Positions 1 to 9,538 of a stretch of DNA of 64,000 bases are shown here, one piece after another. How positions within the stretch are numbered: position 1 is the first letter of the stretch; each line of letters starts with the position of its first letter. The stretch covers positions 326,024,175-326,088,174 of the forward strand of contig NC_085136.1 of assembly GCF_035046485.1 (NCBI RefSeq), written 5' to 3'. The translations under genes were made by a program, and so were the position numbers. A model generated the notes under the pieces. The model was not told the DNA's origin. It searched no databases and worked only from the letters and a program-made list of their open reading frames with translations. The DNA is from Aedes albopictus. Its lineage: Eukaryota; Arthropoda; Insecta; Diptera; Culicidae.

Positions 1-240
1 GGGATGTCTCTAAGAGTTTTTGTCCGAACAGAGTAACCTAAGCTTTCTAGGTTTTCTACGGGGTCTCTACAGGATATTGTTTAGGATTTTCTCTTGAAGT
101 TTTAATTTATTTATTTATTTTTTTTTTTTTTGAATGATATTCCACGATTCCTTCCAGTGTTCCTAATGCAAAAATCCCAGAAGATCTTCCTGGGATTTCT
201 ACCAACGTTTCTACAGGAGTTTGTTACGTTTTAGTATATT
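1..240. repeat. degenerate GGAATTTCTCC-type repeat
   Basis: Imperfect runs of short TTTCTCCAGGA / GGGATTTCTACC words plus a poly-T tract near 110-131. It is the same degenerate low-complexity family that fills 3645-8880 and many later intergenic stretches. No gene is visible. Confidence 0.6.
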
Positions 241-1412
241 CTGCTGTAAATTGGCATAATTACATCCATAATCAGTTAAACTAGCCACACTCGGAGGAAA
301 AGCAAACCCTCAAATAATGCCCACTCGAACTGACATGCCAACTACCAATTTAAATTGCACCCGTTAGACCGACAAACGCTTATGCCGACAAGGCCGACGC
401 TGCTGTCAATCAAGCAAAGCGGCGCGACGAACGCCGCCAACACACATACCGCTGCATCGGGTTCAGAAAACACAAAACTTCTGATCTGCCGCCACGTCAC
501 CGCAAAGCATCACTTCACAAAAGTTGTTCGATAGTGTCGGGTGTGCTCATCGTGTGTGGATCGTTTAGCATCCACGAACAAATAGAGAAGGCGAAAATCA
601 AAGACGGTTAAGTTGAGAGGTCGAGCAGAACCACACGGGAACGGTTGCCGTGTCCCATACGGCACGGTGAAGCACGGACGACACGCCTGGCATCGAACAA
701 TCGACAAAAGGTAATTCCCCACGCCAATTGATAGGAAGAGCCAACTAACCTATAAATTTTCTCCAACCAGCACACTCTGGATCGCCATGTGTCTGGAAAG
801 AAACGAAGCTCTCGATCGATCCGAAGCAGCAGGCCAAACGGTGCGGACAGCACGAGAAAAATCAAAAACCCCTCTGGGTAAGTCGCCGGCGCATGACCAG
901 CATAATTTATCTGGCTAATAATGCGTAATTCTCCAGGGTTTTTATATCGCACTGGATTGCGTCACACCATCGCTTTTCGGAGGCGGTGATCACCGTCCAA
1001 GGTGCACGCAAGACCAGGCAGCTACGATCGGACCAGAAGACCGGAATCAGTTCCCTCGGACGGATCAGCGGAAGCAGGAGCTACGGTTCGGAGAAAGAGC
1101 ACTCTCGGATGGCATCACCCGAGAAAGGATCGCCGACAGGCGGCTTCGGAAGAGGCCTACGAACACAGGGCATCGCTGTTGAAGTGAGGTTATGCTCCGG
1201 ATGTAACATCACGGGAAGAAGGCCGTCGGTTCAGAACTGCGAGTGCGAGAGGCGTCGGAAAGAGGCACGTTCCGAAGAGTGCCGGATTCGAGCGAAGCGC
1301 CGAGAGGAACAAACACGGTGCTGGGCAGATATCACGGGTGACGTGGCGCAGTGAGGAGAAGCACGTTTGCGGAATGTGCTCGGCTGGCGACGGCGGACAG
1401 GAAGAACCAAAG
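241..1412. other. unassigned GC-richer block upstream of the LTR element
   Basis: This block is clearly richer in G+C and more complex than its flanks. Open frames of 114-122 codons exist (minus 608-952, plus 986-1354), but the predicted peptides are rich in Arg/Ser/Gly, show no domain I recognise and overlap in several frames. It may be an old element or a leader region; I cannot assign it. Confidence 0.3.
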
Positions 1413-1647
1413 TGTGGAATGTTACTTTGGTACCGTGAGTACCCGCTAGATTTAAGTAAAATGAGAGGATAAAGGTAGCGTCAGGTCGTTAGGAGATAGT
1501 GCAGCAGGAGAGCAGGATGATTTCTGCAAAATATATGTGTGGAAAAATGTGATTATGCCTTTTGATTAGTTGGTGCGATAGCCCTCCAGTGTCTGTGCCC
1601 TTTTGCTCTTTGTTTAGTCGCTCTACCGAGCCGGGAATTTCACAACA
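1413..1647 (+). mobile_element. probable 5' LTR of a Ty3/gypsy-like retrotransposon
   Basis: The segment starts TGTGGAATG and ends TCACAACA, so it has the TG...CA ends of an LTR. It stops one base before a primer-binding-site-like sequence and about 155 bp before the gag start. The right boundary is well supported by the primer-binding site. The left boundary is an inference because no second LTR is present in the window for comparison. Confidence 0.45.
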
Positions 1648-1648
1648 T

Positions 1649-1660
1649 TGGCGCCCAACA
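1649..1660 (+). other. primer-binding site (tRNA-Lys type)
   Basis: TGGCGCCCAAC is the usual complement of the tRNA-Lys 3' end used as minus-strand primer by gypsy-like elements. Its position between the LTR end and gag fits. The call rests on sequence match and context only. Confidence 0.55.
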
Positions 1661-1802
1661 AAACGAACCATTTTAGTTTGTGGTTTGTAGATTTAGAATT
1701 TGTGTTCTGTTTGTAGCACAATTCTGTTATTTTGTACCACATTTGTAGAACCTACCACTTTTTTAGTTTTTGTCTAGTTGGCTAATTAAGACCTTTTGGA
1801 TC

Positions 1803-2800
1803 ATGGATCCAGCAAGCCTGTCAGAAGAAGAGATCAGTTACGAACTGGCCCTGCGCCACGTAAACAATCTCGGAGCACTTCCTCGCAGGGCTAGAGCCGT
1901 TCGCTTGCGTGCTCTTATGCAGGAAGATGAGATAAAAGGAATACTTTACGACAATTCCTCCCATGTTATGGATGTGGGGGACAATATCAGTCAATGTCAA
2001 TCTCGCGTGCGCGAATTAATACCCGAAGTGGAAGCAGCATTGAAGCGCGGTGATCTCCCAGCAGTTCGTTTACTACGGTCACGGTTAGTGCACTATCGGG
2101 ACAGACTATCCATCGTGGATCCACCGGTAGCTTTCCTCGACACACACGCAGCCGTGGCGCTTTTAGTGCAGTTTTCCCTGGAAGATGTGGATGATGCGCT
2201 AGGAAGAACGAAGAAAAGTGCCAGACCAGTGAACAGTGACAGTGCCAACAGAAGCAGTACCGGTGCAGTTCCAAAAGGGACCACACAATCTTCGACCGTG
2301 ACTGAAGGAGACTTCCTAGGATTCGACGAGAATGGAAATCCAGTCAACCATTCGGGTACATCGAATCAAGCGTCCATCATCCACGCTGAGCGACAACAGC
2401 GACATACAGCATCTCCAGTGACCGATCCGATAGCAGCTAGACCTCAACGCGACAGCTCAACACTCCACGACAACGAGAGAGGCGCTGCATCATTGGAAGC
2501 CATGCGTACCACGCGAGGAAGAGGTTGGAGCGCGGTTGGTCAGCGAGTCGTCCCGAACAACAGGTTTGAAGCGCAGAAAAACTCCAGCTGGCGAGAACCA
2601 ACAATGGGCAGCACCATTCCACCACCGCCATATGAACCGATAAGAACCGAAGCGGGCGAAGCTGATGCGAGAGGTGACTACAACCAACTGCGGACCGATC
2701 TACTGCGACAGCTGAACCACAGGCCACAAGAACACGTTCCAAGACCGCTGTTAGAAGAAAGAAGAACGCTGAAGGCCATCCATAACTGGCCGTTCAGATA
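1803..2800 (+). pseudogene. gag, N-terminal part, interrupted by a MITE
   Basis: The reading frame starts at the ATG at 1803 (MDPASLSEEEISYE); the frame is open a little further upstream but without ATG. The product is a Gag-like N-terminal region: a helical, charged segment followed by a Ser/Thr/Gln-rich linker. The coding sequence reaches a WPF-R-Y motif, where a 235-bp MITE is inserted; the frame then ends at a stop inside the MITE (2826-2828). The same protein resumes in the same frame at 3036. No protease, reverse transcriptase or integrase follows, so the element is truncated as well as interrupted. Assignment as Gag comes from the downstream capsid region and the adjacent LTR and primer-binding site. 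Confidence 0.65.
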
Positions 2801-3035
2801 TCGGCACCTACATTTCAAAAGGGCGTAACTGCATTTCAAAACAGTACCTTCTTTTGAAGCTGCGGATCGTATTTCATATTTCCCATGAAATCCATCCCCA
2901 CTATCAGAAAGAGGGGGATTTTAGCTTTCTTTTAGTGCTTATAGATTGTCCAAAAGATTGAACATACGATCCACAGCTTTGAGAGAAGGCATTATTTCAA
3001 AAAGCAGTTACGCCCTTTTGAAATGTTGGTGCCGA
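2801..3035. mobile_element. 235-bp foldback MITE inserted in gag (TA target)
   Basis: Terminal inverted repeats of about 32 bp start TCGGCACC at the left and end GGTGCCGA at the right, with a single early mismatch. The TA dinucleotide flanks both sides (2799-2800 and 3036-3037), the duplication typical of Tc1/mariner-type elements. Inner segments are also complementary (GCGGATCGTAT against ATACGATCC), so the whole element folds into one hairpin. Removing the element and one TA restores the gag frame, which proves the insertion. It has no coding capacity. Confidence 0.85.
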
Positions 3036-3644
3036 TATAAGGGCGAGAAGGATGGGTCGTCGCTGAACACCTTTCTGCAACGTGTGGAAATTTTCGCTGC
3101 ATCGGAAGGAGTAACGGAGGATGCGCTGCTAAGGAACGTCAAACATCTGCTTCTGGACGACGCTCTCAACTGGTACAGCAGTGTTTACGTGTCGGGAGAG
3201 TTGGTATCCTGGGACGATTTCAAGCGGCTGATCAGGCAAGAAATTTTGCCGGCGAGCTACGCCTACATTCTGCGGGCCGAAGTATACCATCGCTTGCAGG
3301 GCGAAGAAGAGCCGTTCTCCAAATTCTACCAGGATATATCCACTCTCTTTCAATACGTGGATCCGCCGGTGACAGATCAAGAGAAACTGTTCATCATCAA
3401 GAAGAACATGAACTCAACGTACGCTCCGATTGCCGCATCACACCATTCCATACGTCTGCTGGTGAAGGCGTGCAAGGAACTAGACGAACTCCGGAAACTA
3501 CAGCATCATCAGCGACGGATCTCGCTACCGTATGGGGCACTGATTGAACCAGCGCTGGCTACACCGAACTCTTCGCTACGTTCATCGAAGCCACAACAGC
3601 CGCTCCAAAGGTTTGGAAAGGTCCACCTCTACGATATCTACTAG
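3036..3644 (+). pseudogene. gag, capsid-like C-terminal part
   Basis: This continues the gag frame after the MITE. The segment contains the pattern of retrotransposon capsid proteins (Retrotrans_gag family): an FLQRVE helix, LLLDDALNWY, W-x-x-F followed by ILPASY, and L-R-A-E with R-L-Q-G, spaced as in Ty3/gypsy Gag. The frame stops at 3644 in sequence that looks like junction DNA. No zinc knuckle is seen, and what follows is degenerate AT-rich repeat, so pol is missing. It is non-functional as a retrotransposon. Confidence 0.7.
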
Positions 3645-4201
3645 AGCTCCTTAAATGACTTCTCCAGTTCCGTGAGCTCTCTCCTAGAGTTTGTCCCGGA
3701 ATTTCAAAAGGAGTTTCTGTCAAAGGTTCGCGCGGGATTTCTCTTGAAGATTCTCCCAAGTGTCCCCTCAGAAGATTATTTTGGGTGTTGCTCTTGGGAT
3801 GTCTCTCGAGAGTTTTCTTCTAGAACTTGAAGTTTTTTTTACGGGTTTTCTTCCATGATTTATCCCGGGACCACAGGAGTTTTTTTTTCAGCATATTACT
3901 CAGACATTGTCACAAAAATTCTCCTTGAGAGTTTTTTGAACGATTTTTTGCGATTCCATCCGGTGTTTCTTTCCAGTAGATCTTCCCTGGATTTCTGTCA
4001 GAGTTTCTGCAGGAGTTATTTTCAGGATTTCTACAGGAGACACTAAAAGGATTTCTTCAGGATTTTTGTCGTGAATTTTCTGCAGAAGTTCCTCCCAGGA
4101 TTTTCTCCAAATTTCTCCTGTAATTTCTTCAAGTTCCGTGAGCTTTCTCCTATAGTTTCTTCCGGAATTCCAACAGGAGTTTTTCTCGGGATAAAGCATA
4201 A

Positions 4202-4294
4202 CCCTTCAGGACGCGCGCCGTTGCTAAAAGAACAACACTAGCAAAAAAATCTCGCTCGCAGTTTCATCTGCTTGATGGCGCGCGTACTGAAAGG
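4202..4294. mobile_element. GC-rich MITE, piggyBac-like ends (copy 1)
   Basis: The element is 93 bp with inverted ends CCCTTCAGGACGCGCGC and GCGCGCGTACTGAAAGG. TTAA flanks the right side and ATAA the left, consistent with a decayed TTAA target duplication. It is related to the element at 24579-24693. A right-end fragment occurs again near 5172-5192 because of the local duplication. Confidence 0.6.
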
Positions 4295-4907
4295 TTAAAT
4301 CTCTCTCTAAATGTCGCCTGAGATTTCTCTTGGAATTACTCCTGAGACTTCTCATACAAAACCACTTCCAGTGTTGATCCTAGGATGTCTCTCAGAGTTT
4401 CTCCAGATTTATCCTTGATTTTCAGATAATTTTTGGAGTTTATTCCTGGATATATCCCAGGATCTCTGCATGAGATTCTTTCACAATATTTCTCAGAAAT
4501 TGTTGCGGAATTCCTCCTAGAGTTTTTCTTGAATGATATTCTTTTTTTTATAATTTTATACTTTTTTACATTTTTTTTCTAGGATTTCGTCCTAGAAGGT
4601 GCTTTCTGAAATTCTTTCAACTGCCTTGAGCTGTCTCCACGATTTTCCCTCGGGATTTCTACAGGAGTTTCTCTGCAGGAACACCTCCCGGAATTTCCTC
4701 CTGTATGCTTTCAGAGCTATTTTCCTGGGTTTCTTCTGGAAATCCTTCTGAAAGTTGTTCAAAGTAGCTTCTGGAATTTCTCAAAGAAGTTTTCCGGAAT
4801 GGATTCCCAACAGTTTTCCCGGTTGCTTATTTTAGATTTCTGCAAAAAATCTTCCAAGTTTCCGCATTTTTTTTTTCAAGATTTATGTTGGATTTCATTT
4901 TTAGATT

Positions 4908-5085
4908 TTTTTTTATCTGTATTAACGAGATTTTTAGCCCTGGGCTAGTTCATCTCGGGACCAACGCTTTACTTCCCTTCCGAAGGAAGAACTCACATTT
5001 TGCGAGTTTGTCGGGAGTGGGATTCGATCCCAGGTCCTCGGCGTGATGGTCAAGTGTTCTAACCATCACACCAGGTCCGCTCCAC
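4908..5085 (-). mobile_element. tRNA-derived SINE (full copy)
   Basis: Read on the minus strand it begins GGAGCGGACCTGGTGTGATG, has a box-B-like GGATCGAATCCCA, and ends in an A-rich tail. A perfect 12-bp target duplication (CATTTTTAGATT) flanks it at 4896-4907 and 5086-5097, showing target-primed insertion. It lies inside the left copy of the segmental duplication and is absent from that position in the right copy, so it inserted after the duplication. Confidence 0.8.
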
Positions 5086-5481
5086 CATTTTTAGATTCTT
5101 CTTGATGGATTTTTTAGTTCCTGAGGTTCGCTAATAATTCCTCTCGGATTTACTTCCACAGAGTTCATCCGCTTGATGGCGCGCGTACTGAAAAGTTAAA
5201 TCTCTCTCTAAATTTCGCCTGAGATTTCTCGTGGAATAACTCCCGAGACTTCTCATAGAAGATCACTTCCAGTGTTGATCCTAGGATGTCTCTCAGAGTT
5301 TCTCCAGTTTTATCCTTGATTTTCAGATAATTTTTGGAGTTTCTTCCTGGATATACCCTAGGATCTCTAGATGAGATTCTCTCACAATATTTCTCAGAAA
5401 TTGTTGCGGAATATCTCCTAGAGTTTTTCTTAAATGATAATCTTTTTTTTCTATTTTTTTATAATTTTTCTTGGATTTCGT

Positions 5482-5558
5482 GGAGCGGACCTGGTGTGGT
5501 GGTTAGAACACTTGACTATCACGCCGATCTATTTAATACAGAAAAAAAGAAAAAAATA
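5482..5558 (+). mobile_element. same SINE family, internally shortened copy
   Basis: It starts with the same GGAGCGGACCTGGTGTGGTG head as the copy at 4908-5085 but jumps from ATCACGCCGA to an A-rich tail, so the middle is missing. A 9-bp duplication GGATTTCGT flanks it (5473-5481 and 5559-5567). Confidence 0.75.
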
Positions 5559-6820
5559 GGATTTCGTCCTAGAAGATTCTGAAATTCTTTCAACATCCTT
5601 CAGCTGTCTTCTAGATTTTCCCTCGGGATTTCTACAGGAGTTTCTCTGCAGGAACACCTCCCGGGATTTCCTCATGTATGCTTTCAGAGCTATTTTGCTA
5701 GATTTCTTTAGGAAATGCTTCTGAGAGTTGTTCAAAGTACTTTCTGGAATTTCTACAAGAAGTTTTCCGGAATGGCTATTTTTAGATTTCTGCAAAAAAA
5801 TCTTCCAAGTTTCCACATTTTTTTCAGGATATATGTAAGATTTCATTCCTAGATTTTTCTTGATGGATTTTTAGTTCCCTCTTGAGGTTCGCTAATTATT
5901 CCTCTCGGAATTACTCCCACAAAGTATTTTTTTTTTTCAGATTCTGGTTTCTCTCAAGATTTCTTCCTAAATTACCCTCGAGATGTTTCCAAAAGACTCT
6001 AAAAAATTTCAACAGTATTCCTTTCGATACTTCTCCGGAAAGTATTACAAGAAATTTCGTAGTTTATCTTAGAAGGCATTCTTAGAAAAAATCCTGGAAA
6101 CATCTTTACAAGAATTTCGAGAGCAAAATTTTGTAATGTTCAAAAAAAACACCCACAATTTCAAAATAATTTACGGTAGGAAAAATTTAGAAAAAAAGCT
6201 TAGCAGGGTCGTTGGAGAACTGATGTATGTTATTATGAAGAATAGCCAAGAAAACCTTCAGAAAAATCTTGTAGCGATCCCAAAAGGATTTCTTTTTTTT
6301 TTTAATTTTTATTCATGTGCATTTTTACTTACAGCTAATTGTACACTCAGGACCAAAACGAACTCTAGAAGTAACTTCAAAAAAGAAAAAACAAATCCAG
6401 ACAACATATCTGAAGATTAATCCAGAGAAATACTTCGAAATCTTCTAGAAAAATTCCACATAAACTTTCAATCCTGTGAGAGTTTCTGATAGCTTTACCA
6501 AAAACAACTCTCAAAAATTCCAGCGCAAGATACACCGGAAATAGCTCAGGTGCAATTCTGGGAGCAAATCCTAGGAAAAATAAAACCTCTAGGTGCAATC
6601 TTGGTAGAAACTCCTAGAGAAATCCAGATAAAATTTTCCGAAAAATCTCCTGGAATAATAAACATTGTTATATTCGAGGAAGAACTTTAAGGAACTATAC
6701 TATGAAAAACTTCAAAAAAAAAAAAAAAAATCAAGAATCAAGAAGAAATCCCAAACAGATTGCAAAGGAGAATCGTATAGGAACTTTGGAGTGAGTTTCG
6801 GATAGATTTTCATTTTTTTG

Positions 6821-7205
6821 GAATGTTGGCTTTGCAGTCTTTTGGGGGAATCGAAAACACTAGTTTATGATTTTTCCGAACGGACTCAATCTATGTGAGT
6901 ACAGTGCAGGGCAACAAACATGTATAAAATGAAAATTGACCTTTGAATCTTCCATTTAGACCAAAACTTCCGCGTGACATTTTTGAGTGCAGCAAAGCCA
7001 TCTTGACTAGGAAATCTTGACCGATTGGTAAATTGTAAAACTTACTAAATGTTTAAAATTTTGTATTGATAGTTGAATAATTATATTTTAGAACCCTTGA
7101 AAAAGGTCCCATACGGACCGAAACGTCGGGAAAAATCATAAAAAAAGGAAAAATCATAAACTAGTGTTTTTGATTCCCCCAAAAGACTGCAAAGCCAACA
7201 TTCCG
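6821..7205. repeat. inverted repeat with about 55-bp arms
   Basis: The arms at about 6821-6876 and 7150-7205 are nearly perfect complements (GGAATGTTGGCTTTGCAGTC against its reverse complement), separated by about 270 bp. A GACCGAAACGTCGG motif lies just inside the right arm. It is probably the ends or a rearranged copy of an unknown element. Confidence 0.7.
7096..7130 (+). other. degenerate hammerhead-ribozyme-like motif
   Basis: The sequence shows a 5-bp helix GGTCC/GGACC closed by a CATAC loop, followed by GAAACGTC and then GGG, with CCC upstream that could pair with it. GAA-AC-GU-C is the core of the minimal type I hammerheads reported in Penelope-like retroelements, with the self-complementary ACGU stem III. 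The usual CUGAUGA box is degenerate here (CTTGAAAAA), so activity is unlikely. Confidence 0.25.
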
Positions 7206-8880
7206 AAGCTAAATCATCCCAGTCGCATCCCAACCAAAGATAGGTTTTCAGTATATGAATAAACCAACCTTTCAAGCGGAATTAATCTTAAAAGTTTCAC
7301 TTGAGGTATTTTTCTTGATTGTTTCCCAAGACTTCTCTTGGACAATTACTTTCGATATCGCTACGTGGATGTATCCCACAGTATCGTTTTGGATTTATTA
7401 TTGACTTTCCCGACTTTTTTCTAGGGGTTTCTTCCAAAGTTCCTTCAAGTATTTCTCCGAGAGTTTTTGCTGATATTTATCATGAAGTTCTTCCCTATTC
7501 TTTCTGCGTTTTCTGCAGGCCTTTCCTCGTAAAGGTTTTTTAGGATTTTTGGCAGTAATTCACTTGAGAATATCTGTTGAATATTTTCCAGGAATTACTC
7601 CCTGAGTAATTTCTAGAATCCCTACCAGAAAGGTTCTGGTATCCAGGGTGTTATTATTGAAATTTTTCAATATTTGCTACCAGCGTTCCGGGATTGTTTC
7701 AGAATTTTTTCTCAGAATACTTACTGACATGCCATACGAAATTCTGCGAAAAATCTGGAGAGGAACTTCGAAAGAAATCCTGAGAAAAACCATGGCATTT
7801 CTTAACAAAAAAAAACGTTTTGAGGTTAATCCTGGGAGAAAACATAAGACAAAGTTAGAGTAAGAACTCTTAGAAACCTTCAACAGAAATTCATGGACGA
7901 AATCCAAGTAAAATTCTAGAAAACTTCTAGGAAGAAATTTAAAAAAAAAACGGAAAAACTGTTGGAAAATCATCTTGTAAAACTTCTTAGAGAAATTTCA
8001 GAAGATACTTTGAACAAATTTTAGAAGGATTTCCGGAAAAGCTCTAGTAGCATATCGGTAGGCTCTGAGGGAATACTCCTGCAGAGATCCCGTGAAAAAC
8101 CCCGTGTTGCAATTCTGGTAGATATACCAGGATCAACGCTCAGAAATTCCAGAAGGAATGGTGAACAATTCTCGGTAACAACTGTGGTGGCAAATCCAAG
8201 AAAAATACCTCTAGGTGAAATCTTGGGAGAAACTCAGAGAAATGCAGAAACCAAATTCCGACAAACTTCCAGGAAAAATGAACTTTGATAAAGCCAAGGA
8301 GGGACACGCGGGAACAATTGTATGAGGAACTTTTTCCACCTTCTGAGATGCGCTACAAAATTTCTTGCAATATATTTTTGGAAAATTTCGGAACGAAGTC
8401 AGGTGAAATCTTGTGAAAACACTACAAAGACCTATAGGAGACATCTCTAGAGGAGCTTCCAATGAAATCTTGAGAAAAACCAGGATCCTATAATACCTTT
8501 TTTGAGGGTGAAACCGTGAGGGAAACTCAGAAAAACTTCCAGAGAACAAATTCCGGAAACTCTAGAAAAAATTCTGCAGAATTTGCGGAAAAAAAAACAT
8601 CCTGGAAAATTGTTAGGAATTCTGGAAGCAATTGGGAAAACTTCTGGAAGAAATTCCAGAAGCTACTTCTGCATGGACCCCGTGAAAAACTCTTGCAGCA
8701 ATCCAGGAAGGAGCTCTGGTAGATGTTCCAGGAATAAATATCAGTAATCACAGAGAAAAAAAATCTCTGAAGCAACTCTGAGAGGAAATCCAGGAGAAAA
8801 ACAATGGGATGGGATTTCGGGAGAAAGTTCAAGAGAAATCAAGATAGAAATACTAAAACAAGCCTCTGAAAAAGCTATGA

Positions 8881-9538
8881 ATTAAAAGTAAAGAAAGTGA
8901 GAACACGGGAACAATTTAATTAAAAGAAAAAAAAAATAAAAAAATCAAAAAACAAAAAAATGCAGTAATCGAGTGGTTGTGAAGCCTCTTAGCCGTGCGG
9001 GTCACCAAGCTTCTATTTCTACCATGTTGTGGGGTGATCGTTGTATTTCTGTACAATTAAATTCCAAGACTTAAAAAAGAAATGCTATTTAAAAAAACAC
9101 TAAATTTTAATGCTGAAATAATTCCGAAACCCGAATGTTTAGGGCAATACAAGCTTCCGTTAAATGTCTTGTTAAATGTTTCACTCTTATAATGCGTACA
9201 ACTTTGTAGAATCTCTGAACAATTCAGATATATAGCTCAGAGATTCTACAAAGTTGTACGTATTATGAGAGTGAAACAGTGTTTGCCACAAAAGTATTTC
9301 TGAATGATATTGTTATTTTACTTTCTGAAATTTTTGATAATTTCAAAGTTTTTAAATAGAATGGCACAAGTTTTCTTCCAATGAAACAAGAAGAGTTTTT
9401 CTCGAGCATCAGTTAAAATTTCAGGTTGATTCGTACTCTACAACTTGCGATACAGGTTTGCAAACATGACTTGTATGAAAAAGTGACCACTGTGTTCTTT
9501 GTTCTTGCCAGTACCGTACATCCCATTCGCAAAATGTG
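8881..9538. other. 3' flank of IR gene 1; no gene seen apart from a hairpin
   Basis: AT-rich sequence between the degenerate repeats and the IR stop codon. It holds the hairpin at 9178-9277. I see no convincing coding sequence. Confidence 0.4.
9178..9277. repeat. 100-nt hairpin, 41-bp stem, 18-nt loop
   Basis: The arms 9178-9218 and 9237-9277 are reverse complements with two differences. In plus-strand RNA both differences would be G-U pairs, so the stem would have no mismatch. The size resembles a microRNA or small-hairpin precursor, but a MITE remnant is equally possible. Confidence 0.75.

Larger units (their letters stand above)
4265..5927. repeat. tandem segmental duplication (copies 4265-5163 and 5161-5927)
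   Basis: Both copies begin in the right end of the GC-rich MITE and run through the same order of words (TAAATCTCTCTCTAAAT, CCACTTCCAGTGTTGATCC, CACAATATTTCTCAG and so on) to GAGGTTCGCTAAT near their ends. They differ by small indels and by SINE insertions at different places: a full one in the left copy and a short one in the right copy. Confidence 0.8.
3645..8880. repeat. 5.2-kb field of degenerate TTTCTCCAGGAATT-type repeats
   Basis: Almost the whole stretch consists of short diverged words such as GGATTTCTCC, AGGAGTTTCT and their complements. The plus strand is T-rich up to about 6100 and A-rich from about 6120 to 8880, so the repeat orientation flips. Short open frames in it are Phe/Ser/Leu-rich and have no protein-like features. 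Discrete elements embedded in it are listed separately. No gene is visible. Confidence 0.7.

Noticed and set aside
986..1354. 122-codon open frame upstream of the LTR
   Set aside because: Low-complexity Arg/Ser/Gly-rich product, overlapping frames, no domain or splice context; kept only as an unassigned block.
3855..8832. Many Phe/Leu/Ser-rich or Lys/Glu-rich small open frames
   Set aside because: They are translations of the degenerate TTTCTCC / GGAGAAA repeat and mirror its orientation.
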